From assembly GCF_030397665.1 (NCBI RefSeq), contig NZ_JAPUBT010000001.1:124001-188000 (forward strand): a stretch of 64,000 bases of DNA, given 5' to 3'. The stretch is from Janthinobacterium sp. SUN073 (GTDB lineage Bacteria; Pseudomonadota; Gammaproteobacteria; Burkholderiales; Burkholderiaceae_D). The position numbers were made by a program, and so were the translations under genes. Of this stretch, positions 33,525 to 41,973 are shown in pieces. The number at the start of each line of letters is the position of its first letter. Position 1 is the stretch's first letter. The notes under the pieces were generated by a model. That model saw only the letters and a list, made by a program, of their open reading frames with translations, was not told where the DNA came from and did no database searches.

Positions 33525-34451
33525 ATGGATTCAACAATGGCCAGGCAAGACATCAACCGCGCATTCGAGATGGGCGTCTTCGTGGCCGTGGTGGAAACGG
33601 GCGCCTTTTCCGCCGCCGCGCGTCGCCTGGCCTTGACGCCATCGGCCGTCAGCAAGCTCGTCAGCCGACTGGAAACGCGGCTCGGCGCGCGCCTGCTCCA
33701 GCGCAGCACGCGCCAGTTGCACACCACGCCCGAGGGCGACGCCTTTTTTATCCAGTGCAAGCGCATCCTCGACGATATCGATGGCGCCGAGCGCGAAGCT
33801 GCGCAGGGCGCGGCGCCGCGCGGACGCTTGCGCATCAACTGCTTCGTGCCGTTCGGCGTGCGTCATCTGCTGCCCATCCTGCCCGAGTTCGCCCAGCGCT
33901 ATCCCGACATCGTGCTTGACGTCGTCGTCAGCGACGCCATCGTCGACTTGCTGGAAGACCGCACCGACATCGCCATCCGCACAGGCAAGCTGAAGGAATC
34001 GAACCTGGTGGCGCGCAAACTGGGCGAAGATGCGATGGTCGTGGTGGCGTCGCCGGCGTACGTGGCGCGCCACGGCCTGCCGCGCACGCCGCAGGAATTA
34101 TCCGAACACAATTTGTTGGCCTTCAACTTCCGCTGCCAGAACGAAACCTGGCCCTTCCTTGATGGCGCGGGCGGAACGTTGCAGGTGGCGCCGCAGGGCA
34201 ATACCTGCGTCAGCGATGGCGAAAGCATGCGCCAACTGGTGCTGGCGGGTATGGGACTGGGACGCTTTTCGCGCCAGCATGTACAGCGCGATATTGCGCA
34301 AGGTCAATTGCTAGAGGTGCTGCAGGACTACAATCCGGGCGATCGTGAACTCGTGCACGCCGTCTTCGTGGGACCGGGCCAGCAAGTGCCAGCCCGGGTG
34401 CGCGTGATGCTCGACTATCTGCTGGAAAAGGTCAAGCTGGGCGACGATTAA
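33525..34451 (+). CDS. LysR family transcriptional regulator
   Basis: The 308-residue protein has an N-terminal winged helix-turn-helix (GAFSAAARRLALTPSAVSKLVSRLETRLGARLLQRSTRQL) and a periplasmic-binding-like effector domain, with a CrgA/PA0477-like pattern (RLRINCFVPFGVRHLLPILPEF, DRTDIAIRTG). A downstream ATG at 33537 (MARQDI) is an alternative start. It is divergent from the DHA1 exporter gene, 86 bases away, which is its probable target. Its TAA stop shares the TTAA at 34448-34451 with the converging EAL-domain gene. Confidence 0.9.
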   Translation: MDSTMARQDINRAFEMGVFVAVVETGAFSAAARRLALTPSAVSKLVSRLETRLGARLLQRSTRQLHTTPEGDAFFIQCKRILDDIDGAEREAAQGAAPRGRLRINCFVPFGVRHLLPILPEFAQRYPDIVLDVVVSDAIVDLLEDRTDIAIRTGKLKESNLVARKLGEDAMVVVASPAYVARHGLPRTPQELSEHNLLAFNFRCQNETWPFLDGAGGTLQVAPQGNTCVSDGESMRQLVLAGMGLGRFSRQHVQRDIAQGQLLEVLQDYNPGDRELVHAVFVGPGQQVPARVRVMLDYLLEKVKLGDD

Positions 34452-36607
34452 ACGGCCGCCGTTTCCAGGCGCAGCTGCCGCCCCTCGCCCAGCATCACTT
34501 CGAATTCCGCCGCCGGCACGGCCGGACTGAACAGATAGCCTTGCAGCTGGTCGCAACCGAGTTCGCGCAGGAAGCGCATCTGCTCGGCCGTTTCCACCCC
34601 TTCGGCGACGATTTCCTGGCGCAGCTGCTGCGCCATGGTGACGATGGCACGGGCGATGGCGCAATCGTTTTCCTCGAAGGGCAAGCCGATGACAAACGAA
34701 CGGTCGATTTTCAGGGTGCTGATGGGAAACTTCTTCAGGTAGGCCAGGCTGGAATAGCCGGTACCGAAGTCGTCCAGCGCCAGCGCCAGGCCCATGGCCA
34801 CCAGCTGGTTCATGATGTCGATCACCTTGTCGGCGCCGCGCATCAACAGGCTTTCCGTGATTTCCAGCATGATCTGGTCGGGCCGCACCTGGTAGCGTTC
34901 CAGCACGGCCGCTATGCGCGCCGGCAACTGTTCATCGAACTGGCGCGCCGACAGGTTGACGGCGATGGCCGGCATGTGCAAACCACGGTCTTCCCAGTTG
35001 CGGATCTGGCGGCAAGCCTCGTCCAGCACCCAGGTGCCCAGTTCCAGAATCAAACTGGTTTCCTCGGCAACGGGGATGAAGAGGCCGGGCGAGACCATGC
35101 CGCGCATCGGATGCTTCCAGCGCAGCAAGGCTTCCGCGCCCACGATGCGCCCGCTGGCCAGGCTCACTTTCGGCTGGTAATGCAACTCCAGCTCCTTGTC
35201 GCCCAAGGCCAGACGCATTTCGCTTTCCAGGCGCAAATGTTCCTTGGCCCGCCGGTTCATGTCTTCGCGGAAAAACAGGAAGGTCGATTCGATGGTCTGC
35301 CCCGCCTTGGCCACGGCCACGTCGGCAAAGCGGAACAGGGCCGGCGCTTCCAGGCCGTCTTCCGGATACACGGTGATGCCGATGCTGGCGCCCACGTGCA
35401 GCGCGTGCGCATCGATATTGATCGGCGCCTCCAACAGGTTGAGCAGTTTTTGCGCCACATTCGCCGCGTGTTCGCGCTTTTCGATATGCAGCAGGGCCAC
35501 GACGAACTTGCTGTTGTCGACCCGCGCCAGGATATCCGCGTCGCGCAAGGCGCCACGGAACAGCTGGCCGATGGCGATCACCAGCTGGTCGCCCACTTCG
35601 TGGCCCAGGGTGTCGCTGATGGAACCGATGCGGCTGATGTCGATGACCATCAGCGCGCCATGCGTGCCTTGCCGTTTCGCTTCAGCCAGGCCCTGGCCCA
35701 CCAGCTGGTTCAGCAGGCAGCGGTTGGGCAAGCCCGTCAGGCTGTCGTAATTGGCCATGCGCTGCATGCGCGCCTCGGCATCCTTGTGCACCGAGATATC
35801 GGAAAACAGGGAAAACACATGGCTGATCTCGCCATACTCGTCGCGCACGACGCTGATGGTGACGTCTTGCGGGAACAGTTCGCCATTCTTGCGCTTGCCG
35901 ATGATTTCGCCGCGCCAGGAGCCGTGTCCGCGCATGGCGGCGCGCACCTTGGCGCGGAAATCGGGGTCGTGCACACCCGAGCGCAACAAATCCGGCGTGC
36001 GGCCGATGGCTTCGGCCGGCGAATAGCCGGTGATGCGGGAAAACGAACTGTTGATGGAGACGATGCGCTCTTCCGCGTCCGTGATCAGCACGGCTTGCTC
36101 GCTGTCTTCGATGATGCGTGCGTGCAACCTCACCTTGTCCACGTCGGACAGCGGTTCGCTCATGGCCGACAGGCGCACGGCCATGCCGCACGCCTTGCCC
36201 GCCTGGTCGTGGATCACGTGGCGATGCATGCGCAGCCACGTTACCATGCCCGACTTCTTGCGCCGGCGCACATCGGTGGCCACCTCGCCCTGCTTGAAAT
36301 GCAGTTCCAGCACGCTCGCTTCCGCGTCGTCTTCCGGATACAAAAACAGGATGTGCTGGCCCAGCGCTTCCAGTTCGGAATAGCCGAACATCTGTTCGGC
36401 GCCATGGTTCCAGCCGATCAAAAAGCCATCGGGATCGATTTCCAGCAAGGCGTCGGGGGGCGCCACGCGTACCACGGGCCGGCTGGCGCCGCGCAGCCGC
36501 TCCAGCTCTTCCTGCAGCCGCGCCAGGGTGGCGGCCTGCTGTGGCCCCGCCTGTTCACGGGCGTCCTGGGCCAGGCGCAGGCACAGCGCGACCTTCGCCT
36601 CAAGCAT
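34448..36607 (-). CDS. PAS-PAS-GGDEF-EAL protein with degenerate GGDEF (probable cyclic-di-GMP phosphodiesterase)
   Basis: The 719-residue cytoplasmic protein starts with a short helical region, then two PAS domains (about 45-150 and 160-275), a GGDEF domain (about 285-445) and an EAL domain (about 460-710). The GGDEF active-site loop reads RVDNSKF (362-368), so cyclase activity is unlikely. The EAL domain keeps AEALLRW (E492), NLSARQF, LEITES and DDFGTGYSSLAYLKKFPISTLKIDRSFV, so phosphodiesterase activity is likely. No dedicated partner gene adjoins. It overlaps the converging LysR gene at the shared stop sequence. Confidence 0.9.
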   Translation of the reverse strand: MLEAKVALCLRLAQDAREQAGPQQAATLARLQEELERLRGASRPVVRVAPPDALLEIDPDGFLIGWNHGAEQMFGYSELEALGQHILFLYPEDDAEASVLELHFKQGEVATDVRRRKKSGMVTWLRMHRHVIHDQAGKACGMAVRLSAMSEPLSDVDKVRLHARIIEDSEQAVLITDAEERIVSINSSFSRITGYSPAEAIGRTPDLLRSGVHDPDFRAKVRAAMRGHGSWRGEIIGKRKNGELFPQDVTISVVRDEYGEISHVFSLFSDISVHKDAEARMQRMANYDSLTGLPNRCLLNQLVGQGLAEAKRQGTHGALMVIDISRIGSISDTLGHEVGDQLVIAIGQLFRGALRDADILARVDNSKFVVALLHIEKREHAANVAQKLLNLLEAPINIDAHALHVGASIGITVYPEDGLEAPALFRFADVAVAKAGQTIESTFLFFREDMNRRAKEHLRLESEMRLALGDKELELHYQPKVSLASGRIVGAEALLRWKHPMRGMVSPGLFIPVAEETSLILELGTWVLDEACRQIRNWEDRGLHMPAIAVNLSARQFDEQLPARIAAVLERYQVRPDQIMLEITESLLMRGADKVIDIMNQLVAMGLALALDDFGTGYSSLAYLKKFPISTLKIDRSFVIGLPFEENDCAIARAIVTMAQQLRQEIVAEGVETAEQMRFLRELGCDQLQGYLFSPAVPAAEFEVMLGEGRQLRLETAAV

Positions 36608-36737
36608 GGCAACCCCGCTCGCGTGCCAGGTCAGGGGAACATATCAGGGGCGCTGCGGTGTGTGTAATCATCAAAATCCCACTATGGGGCATGCAAGTCG
36701 GAGCAGAAAGACGGTCGAAATACTATGAATATGGTAA

Positions 36738-36770
36738 CTTAAAAATGTTGGCATATGTCAACATTTTAAG
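36738..36770. repeat. AT-rich palindrome downstream of a LysR gene
   Basis: AAAATGTTG (36742-36750) and CAACATTTT (36759-36767) flank GCATATGT, giving a 26-base palindrome with one mismatched pair. On the minus strand it lies just beyond the LysR stop (36773) and its right arm runs into a TTTTT stretch, so it may act as a terminator; the symmetry would also suit an operator. Confidence 0.45.
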
Positions 36771-36772
36771 AC

Positions 36773-37699
36773 CTACGCCGAATGGCCAGGCAGATGCTGC
36801 GCCAGGCGGGCAAACACATCCGGTTCGCGCATGCGCGCCATCCACCAGCGCAGCGCGGCGCCATCCTCGCCCACTCTCCACGCCAGGTAAAACGTTTCCG
36901 ACGGTTTTGGCTCTTCCACGGCCTTTTCCACCAGCTGGCCGCGCGCGATGGCGGCGCGCGCGCACGGTCCCGGCAGGAAGCCAAAGCCCAGTCCCAGCAC
37001 CTGGTAGTCGAACTTGACCTGCATGCTCGGCACGCTCAAGGCGTCTTGTCCCAGCAGCAGCCCCACGGTGCGCGGCGCCATCTGGCGCGCCGAGTCGGCC
37101 ACCACCACGGCCCGGTACTGCTGCAAATGGCCGCGCGACAAGGGTTCCGCCACCTGCGCCAGCGGATGCGTGGGTGCCACGGCAAAGACGAAGTCGAGCA
37201 TGCCGATCGGCTGCGCGATATAGCCGCCGCCAGCCGGCCCGTCGCCGGGCGCGCCCACCAGCAAGTCGACCCGGCGGTCCAGCAACGCTTCCCAGGTGCC
37301 CGACAGGGTGTCCTGCGACAGGCGCAAGCGCGTCTGTTGCGCAACTGCATAGAAGGCGCGCACGTCGTCGGCCAGGGCCAGGGCGGAAAACATGGAATCG
37401 ATGCCGATGGACAACTCTGTTTCCCAGCCGGACGCCACCCTGCGCACGCGGTGCTCGAGGTCCTGCGCCGCCTTCAGCAGATAGCGGCCCTCTTTCAGCA
37501 ATTCCTGGCCAGCCGCCGTCAGCATGATTTTCGGCCCATTGCGCCGGAACACTTGCACGCCCAGGTCCTCTTCCAGCTTGGCCACCGTATAGGAAATGGT
37601 GGACGGCACTTTATGCAACTCCTTGCCGGCCGACGAGAACGATCCGCGGCGGTCGATGGCGTCGACGATTTGCAAGGCTTCCAGGCTCAGTCTTAACAT
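36773..37699 (-). CDS. LysR family transcriptional regulator (divergent from pirin)
   Basis: The 308-residue protein has the winged helix-turn-helix LEALQIVDAIDRRGSFSSAGKELHKVPSTISYTVAKLEEDLGVQVFRR and a type-2 periplasmic binding domain. The pairing with a divergent pirin gene is common in proteobacteria, so it probably controls it. The 162-base gap between the two start codons contains a plausible -10 box and a long inverted repeat on the pirin side. Confidence 0.9.
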   Translation of the reverse strand: MLRLSLEALQIVDAIDRRGSFSSAGKELHKVPSTISYTVAKLEEDLGVQVFRRNGPKIMLTAAGQELLKEGRYLLKAAQDLEHRVRRVASGWETELSIGIDSMFSALALADDVRAFYAVAQQTRLRLSQDTLSGTWEALLDRRVDLLVGAPGDGPAGGGYIAQPIGMLDFVFAVAPTHPLAQVAEPLSRGHLQQYRAVVVADSARQMAPRTVGLLLGQDALSVPSMQVKFDYQVLGLGFGFLPGPCARAAIARGQLVEKAVEEPKPSETFYLAWRVGEDGAALRWWMARMREPDVFARLAQHLPGHSA

Positions 37700-37735
37700 T
37701 CGATTTTTTCGATCATAGCTCGCAAGATTTTCCGT

Positions 37736-37823
37736 TTTTCTTTCGCCGAACAGGGGCCTATACTTTGTTCATCGTACAGCGAAGGGCAGAGAACACGGCG
37801 CAGCGCCAGGCAACAGCCCTTCG
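37736..37823 (+). promoter_or_regulatory. Candidate pirin promoter and leader hairpin
   Basis: TTTTCT (37736-37741) and TATACT (37759-37764) are 17 bases apart, a sigma70-like pair with a weak -35. Downstream, CGAAGGGC (37780-37787) and GCCCTTCG (37816-37823) form a perfect 8-bp inverted repeat enclosing a GGCGCAGCGCC inner repeat, in the probable 5' untranslated region. Confidence 0.4.
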
Positions 37824-37861
37824 AAATTATCGCACATTCATTCATAGAAACGGAGTCCACC

Positions 37862-38563
37862 ATGTTACAGATTCGTCATAGCGAAGAACGCGGCGCCGCC
37901 AACCACGGCTGGCTCAATTCCCACCACAGCTTTTCCTTCGGCAGCTACCACGATCCGCTGCACATGGGTTTTGGCCCCTTGCTGGTGATCAATGAAGACC
38001 GCGTGACGCCAGGCCAGGGCTTCGGCACGCACGGCCATCGCGACATGGAAATCATTTCGTATGTGCTCGACGGCGCGCTGGAACACAAGGACAGCATGGG
38101 TACCGGTTCCGTGCTGCACTACGGCGATGTGCAGCGCATGAGCGCCGGCAGCGGCGTGCGCCATAGCGAGTTCAATCATTCCGCCACGGATGGCTTGCAC
38201 TTCCTGCAGATCTGGATCCAGCCGAACGTGACGGGCATTCCGCCCAGCTATGAAGAGAAACATTTTACGCCGGAAAGCAAACGGGGCAAGCTGCGTTTGA
38301 TCGCCTCCTCCGACGGGCGCCAGGGCTCCGTGCTGATCCACCAGGATGCGGCCATCTACGCCAGCATCCTGCAGGAAGGCGAGCAAGCCGAACATGCGCT
38401 GGACGAAGGCCGCATTGCGTATGTGCACCTGATCCGCGGCAGCCTGGTGGTCAACGGCACGCCCTTGAAAGCGGGCGATGCGCTGAAATTGACCCAGGAG
38501 GCCGCAGTGACGTTGACGCAGGCCGAGGATGCCGAAGTGCTGGTCTTCGATCTGCCTCGATAA
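37862..38563 (+). CDS. Pirin family protein (YhhW-like, possible quercetin 2,3-dioxygenase)
   Basis: The 233-residue bicupin has the pirin metal ligands in FGTHGHRDMEIISYVLDG (two His) and SGVRHSEFNHS (His and Glu), and the RGAANHGWLNSHHSFSFGSYHDP opening. E. coli YhhW shows quercetinase activity in vitro, but the natural role is unsettled. The start has a GGAG ribosome site. It is divergent from a LysR gene and is followed by a terminator-like hairpin at 38701-38727. Confidence 0.9.
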   Translation: MLQIRHSEERGAANHGWLNSHHSFSFGSYHDPLHMGFGPLLVINEDRVTPGQGFGTHGHRDMEIISYVLDGALEHKDSMGTGSVLHYGDVQRMSAGSGVRHSEFNHSATDGLHFLQIWIQPNVTGIPPSYEEKHFTPESKRGKLRLIASSDGRQGSVLIHQDAAIYASILQEGEQAEHALDEGRIAYVHLIRGSLVVNGTPLKAGDALKLTQEAAVTLTQAEDAEVLVFDLPR

Positions 38564-38700
38564 GGGGCGCCGGCCCTAGCCTTACATGGCATGCGGCTGC
38601 TGGTGAAACGGGGCTTCGGCAAGGCCAGCCGTCTTGTAAAAGGCGGATCCGGCCGCAATTAGAGGGATAGTACCAGGCATTCCAGCCTTCAAATCTCAGC

Positions 38701-38727
38701 CAGGGGAAATGGTTTCCCCTGCTTTTT
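38701..38727 (+). terminator. Intrinsic terminator between pirin and ribA
   Basis: A perfect 9-bp stem CAGGGGAAA/TTTCCCCTG with a three-base loop is followed by CTTTTT. It lies 137 bases after the pirin stop and immediately before the candidate ribA promoter element. Confidence 0.75.
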
Positions 38728-38729
38728 GG

Positions 38730-38780
38730 TATGATGACAGGGCGCGCCGGCACCGCAGTGGTGCGGCGCGCCTTTCTTTT
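38730..38780 (+). promoter_or_regulatory. Extended -10 box and strong leader hairpin before ribA
   Basis: TATGAT at 38730-38735 is preceded by TGG, an extended -10 element. A second hairpin follows: GGCGCGCC-g-GCACC pairs with GGTGC-GGCGCGCC (38741-38772), and TTTCTTTT comes next. It ends 13 bases before the ribA ATG. If the promoter is real this hairpin forms the 5' end of the ribA transcript and could stabilise, attenuate or gate translation. No clear Shine-Dalgarno sequence precedes the ATG. No FMN-riboswitch consensus was found. Confidence 0.5.
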
Positions 38781-38793
38781 GACAATTACCTAT

Positions 38794-39459
38794 ATGAGCA
38801 CAACCATGCAAAGCGGCGCAGACCTCCTGGCGACAGGCGAATTGGATTACACGACTTCCTGCGCACTGCCGACGCCGTGGGCCCAGTTCACCCTGCACGC
38901 CTTTGTCGAACACGCCACGGGCAAGGAACATCTGGCCATGGTGCTGGGCGATGTCGGCAACGGCGAACCGGTACTGGCGCGCGTGCATTCCGAGTGCCTG
39001 ACGGGCGACGTGCTGTTTTCCCAGCGCTGCGATTGCGGCGCCCAGCTCGAAGGCGCCTTGAAACGCATCGCCGAGGAAGGTCGCGGCATTTTGCTGTATC
39101 TGCGCCAGGAAGGACGCGGCATTGGCCTGATCAACAAGATCCGCGCCTATCGCCTGCAAGAAGCAGGCGCCGACACGGTGCAGGCGAATGAACAGCTGGG
39201 CTTCAAGGCCGATGCGCGCAACTACACCTTGTGCAAACCCATGTTTGCGCAATTCGGCATCAACAGCCTGCGTTTGATGACAAACAACCCGCGCAAGATC
39301 GCCGCCATGGAAGCGCTGGACATCACGGTGGCCGAACGGGTGCCGCTACTGGTCAACCGCAACGCCTTCAACCAGCATTATCTGAACACCAAGCAAAGCA
39401 AGCTCGGTCACATGATGACGCCGGAAACGGCGCCGGCGCTGGAAGACGGCGCCCTGTAA
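38794..39459 (+). CDS. ribA: GTP cyclohydrolase II
   Basis: This enzyme opens GTP to start riboflavin synthesis. The 221-residue protein has the zinc motif [20 protein letters not shown] (three Cys), the [22 protein letters not shown] active-site stretch, and [15 protein letters not shown] use the ATG at 38794 (MSTTMQSG); an ATG at 38806 is possible, and neither has a clear ribosome site. It stands apart from other riboflavin genes. The leader has two terminator-like hairpins. Confidence 0.93.
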   Translation: MSTTMQSGADLLATGELDYTTSCALPTPWAQFTLHAFVEHATGKEHLAMVLGDVGNGEPVLARVHSECLTGDVLFSQRCDCGAQLEGALKRIAEEGRGILLYLRQEGRGIGLINKIRAYRLQEAGADTVQANEQLGFKADARNYTLCKPMFAQFGINSLRLMTNNPRKIAAMEALDITVAERVPLLVNRNAFNQHYLNTKQSKLGHMMTPETAPALEDGAL

Positions 39460-39535
39460 TTGCCCGGGCTGGCGCGGAATGGCGCGTCACTTGGGCGCCG
39501 GGCCGGCCTCGCTCCTGCTCACGCACAAAGGATGC

Positions 39536-40903
39536 ATGAAATTATCTAACTTCGCCTGCTTGCTGGCCAGCCTGTGCGCTGTCACAGGCGCCCACGCGGC
39601 TCCCACCGCCTCGACGCCCCCCGCCAAGCCGCCACCGGCCACCGCCGCGCCCGCCGCCACCGAACATGCAACCTTGCCGCCGCCCTCATCCGCTGCGCAA
39701 AAGCTGTACACGGCCGCGCGCGCCGACATCCTGCAAGTGCGCGTGCTGCTGAAAAACGGCCGCACGCAATCGTCGGTGGGCTCGGGCTTTTTGATCGGCA
39801 CGGGCGACCTGGTGGTGAGCAACTATCACGTCGTGTCGCAATTCGCGCTCGACCCCGATACCTATGTGGGCGAATGGGTCGACACGAGTGGACAGCGGGG
39901 CAATGTGGAATTGCTGGCCGTCGACGTGCTGCACGACTTGGCCGTGCTGCGCGTGAACCGCCATGGCACGGGCTTTTTCAAGATGCCGGAACCGCTGGCG
40001 CCCCTGACTCAGGGCCAGTACCTGTATTCGATGGGCAATCCGCTGGACTTGGGCTTCGCCATTTCGGAAGGCTCGTACAACGGCGTCGTCACGCGCAGCT
40101 TCTACGACCAGCTGATGTTTACGGGCCCGATCAATGCCGGCATGAGCGGCGGCCCCAGCGTGACGGCCAGCGGTGACGTGGCCGGCGTGAACGTCTCGAA
40201 ACGCCTCGATGGCGAACTCGTGAGTTTTCTCGTGCCGGCCCGCTATGCCCAGCAATTGCTGGCCAAGGTGGCCCAGCAAGGCAAGGCGCCGAAAGACTTC
40301 AAGCCGCTGGTGACGGCGCAGCTGCTGGCGCACCAGGAAGTGATGCTGGCGCGCCTGCTCGACACGCCATTGAGCCTGAAAGCCATGGGCCCGTATCGCG
40401 TGCCGGTGCGCGAGTCCGACCAGATGCGCTGCTGGGGCCGCTCCAACGTGAAGTCCGACAAGCCCTACATGCTCGACAACACCAGCTGCGCCATGGAATC
40501 GGCCATCTTCATTTCCGGCGCCCTGCAGACGGGGCAAGTGTCGATGCGCCACGAATTCCTGCGCAGCAGCGAACTGGGCGCGCTGCGCTTTTCCGAACTG
40601 GCCAGCGCCTCGTTCAAGAATGAAAGTTTCGGCAGCTACAAGAGCGTGCACTTGACTGGCCCCCATTGCACCGAACAGTTCGTCAAAAACAAGACCCTGC
40701 CCCTGCGCGCCGTCCTGTGCGTGCGCGCCTACCGCAAGTTTACAGGCCTGTACGACTTTGCCCTGCTGGCCGCCAGCACCGATGAGCCACTCATGAGCCT
40801 GCAAAGCCGCATCGACGCGCGCGGCGTGTCCTACGCCAACGGCATGCGCGTCACGCGCACCTTCCTCGAAGCGCTGTCGCGGGAAAGCAGCCGCAAGCCA
40901 TGA
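39536..40903 (+). CDS. Trypsin-like serine protease with a C-terminal cysteine-containing domain, periplasmic
   Basis: The 455-residue protein has a signal peptide (cleavage near AHAAPTA) and a Pro/Ala-rich linker to about residue 50. An S1 trypsin-like domain has the triad H98 in SNYHVV, D134 in LHDLAVL and S204 in GMSGGPS, as in HtrA/DegP. There is no PDZ domain. The C-terminal half (about 240-455) is a separate region that I do not recognise, with four Cys (RCWGRSN, TSCAMES, PHCTEQF, VLCVRAY). The gene overlaps the FHA-domain membrane-protein gene by four bases (ATGA), so the two are probably made together and may work together. Confidence 0.85.
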   Translation: MKLSNFACLLASLCAVTGAHAAPTASTPPAKPPPATAAPAATEHATLPPPSSAAQKLYTAARADILQVRVLLKNGRTQSSVGSGFLIGTGDLVVSNYHVVSQFALDPDTYVGEWVDTSGQRGNVELLAVDVLHDLAVLRVNRHGTGFFKMPEPLAPLTQGQYLYSMGNPLDLGFAISEGSYNGVVTRSFYDQLMFTGPINAGMSGGPSVTASGDVAGVNVSKRLDGELVSFLVPARYAQQLLAKVAQQGKAPKDFKPLVTAQLLAHQEVMLARLLDTPLSLKAMGPYRVPVRESDQMRCWGRSNVKSDKPYMLDNTSCAMESAIFISGALQTGQVSMRHEFLRSSELGALRFSELASASFKNESFGSYKSVHLTGPHCTEQFVKNKTLPLRAVLCVRAYRKFTGLYDFALLAASTDEPLMSLQSRIDARGVSYANGMRVTRTFLEALSRESSRKP

Positions 40904-41877
40904 AGCCGCCCTATTACATCGAAATCCTCGCCGAGAATGGCGAAGTACAGCAGCGCCAGCGCATCGACTCCCTGCCGATCCGCATCGGGCGCGGCTACGA
41001 CAACGACTTCATCCTCGACGATGCGCATACGGCCGCCCGCCACGCCATCGTCGAGGACGACGGCGCAGGCGGCCTGCTGCTGCGCGACCTGGGCAGCCAG
41101 AATGGCGTGATCCACCGCGGCCAACGGCAACTGCAAGTGGCCCTGAGCGGCAACAGCATCGTGCGCCTGGGCCACACGCGCCTGCGCGTGCGCGCCAGCG
41201 ACCAGCCTGTTGCGCCCGAATTGAGCGATACCACCAGGCACGACTGGGAAGGCTTGCGCCCCGCCGTCGCCGGTCTGGCCATGATCGGCGCCTCGGCCGC
41301 CTTCAGCAACTGGCTCAGTGATGCGGACGCCTTCGAGCCGATTTCCTACCTGATGATCATCGCCTACGCGCTGGCCGGCGGCCTCGTGTGGGCGTCGATC
41401 TGGGCCGTGGCGAACCGCCTGTTCGGCCATGTGGCGCGCTTCGGCCGCCACCTGTTCATCATCGGCTGCGGCTTGCTGGCCATGGAAGTGTGGGAACTGG
41501 GCAGCAATGTGGCGGCGTATGCGCTGTCGCTGGAAGTGCTGACGCGCTACGGGCGGCATATGTTCATCGTCATCGTCTGCGCCATGATCTACTACCATTT
41601 GTGCACGATCAAACCCCAGCATCCGCGCCGCTTCGGCCTCGTTGCCGTCGTGCTGGCCATCCTTGGCTCGACCCTGATTTTGCTGAGCAACCTGCAGATC
41701 AGCGGCCGCCTGGCCGACGAGGCCTACATGTCGGTGATCTACCCGCCGGCTCTGCGCCTGAGCCCGGATCACACGACGGAGGCTTTCTTCCGCGATGCGG
41801 CCGGCCTGCAGCGCGCCGTCGACGCCGAGCGAGGCAAGGCGGCCAGGGGCGAGGCGGACGACGACGGCGACGAGTAA
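40900..41877 (+). CDS. FHA-domain membrane protein
   Basis: The 325-residue protein has an N-terminal FHA domain (about 5-100) with IRIGRGYDNDFILDD, H48 and DLGSQNGVIHRG. About five hydrophobic segments follow (about 120-270) and then an Arg/Asp/Glu-rich tail. FHA domains bind phosphothreonine peptides. At the usual S-x-x-H position this one has AARH, so the normally conserved Ser is replaced by Ala, with a Thr just before it. With no signal peptide the FHA domain should be cytoplasmic. It is translationally coupled to the periplasmic protease. No Ser/Thr kinase gene is nearby. Confidence 0.85.
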   Translation: MKPPYYIEILAENGEVQQRQRIDSLPIRIGRGYDNDFILDDAHTAARHAIVEDDGAGGLLLRDLGSQNGVIHRGQRQLQVALSGNSIVRLGHTRLRVRASDQPVAPELSDTTRHDWEGLRPAVAGLAMIGASAAFSNWLSDADAFEPISYLMIIAYALAGGLVWASIWAVANRLFGHVARFGRHLFIIGCGLLAMEVWELGSNVAAYALSLEVLTRYGRHMFIVIVCAMIYYHLCTIKPQHPRRFGLVAVVLAILGSTLILLSNLQISGRLADEAYMSVIYPPALRLSPDHTTEAFFRDAAGLQRAVDAERGKAARGEADDDGDE

Positions 41878-41897
41878 GCGACGCAGACCGCGCATGC

Positions 41898-41936
41898 AAA
41901 AAGCCCGCCGCGTCCTTGCAGACGGGCGGGCTTTTT
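41898..41936. terminator. Bidirectional intrinsic terminator
   Basis: AAAAAGCCCGCC and GGCGGGCTTTTT form a perfect 12-bp inverted repeat with a 15-base loop. It lies between the convergent FHA and PEP-CTERM genes and has T runs in both directions. Confidence 0.9.
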
Positions 41937-41973
41937 ATCGCGCGCCCTCAGGCGCGGATGTCGGCGATCAAAC

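Noticed and set aside
34541..36667. 708-codon plus-strand frame antisense to the PAS-GGDEF-EAL gene
   Set aside because: Mirrored frame of a well-supported gene; no domain.
38564..38793. Possible FMN riboswitch before ribA
   Set aside because: The conserved RFN-element segments could not be found; only the two hairpins are supported.
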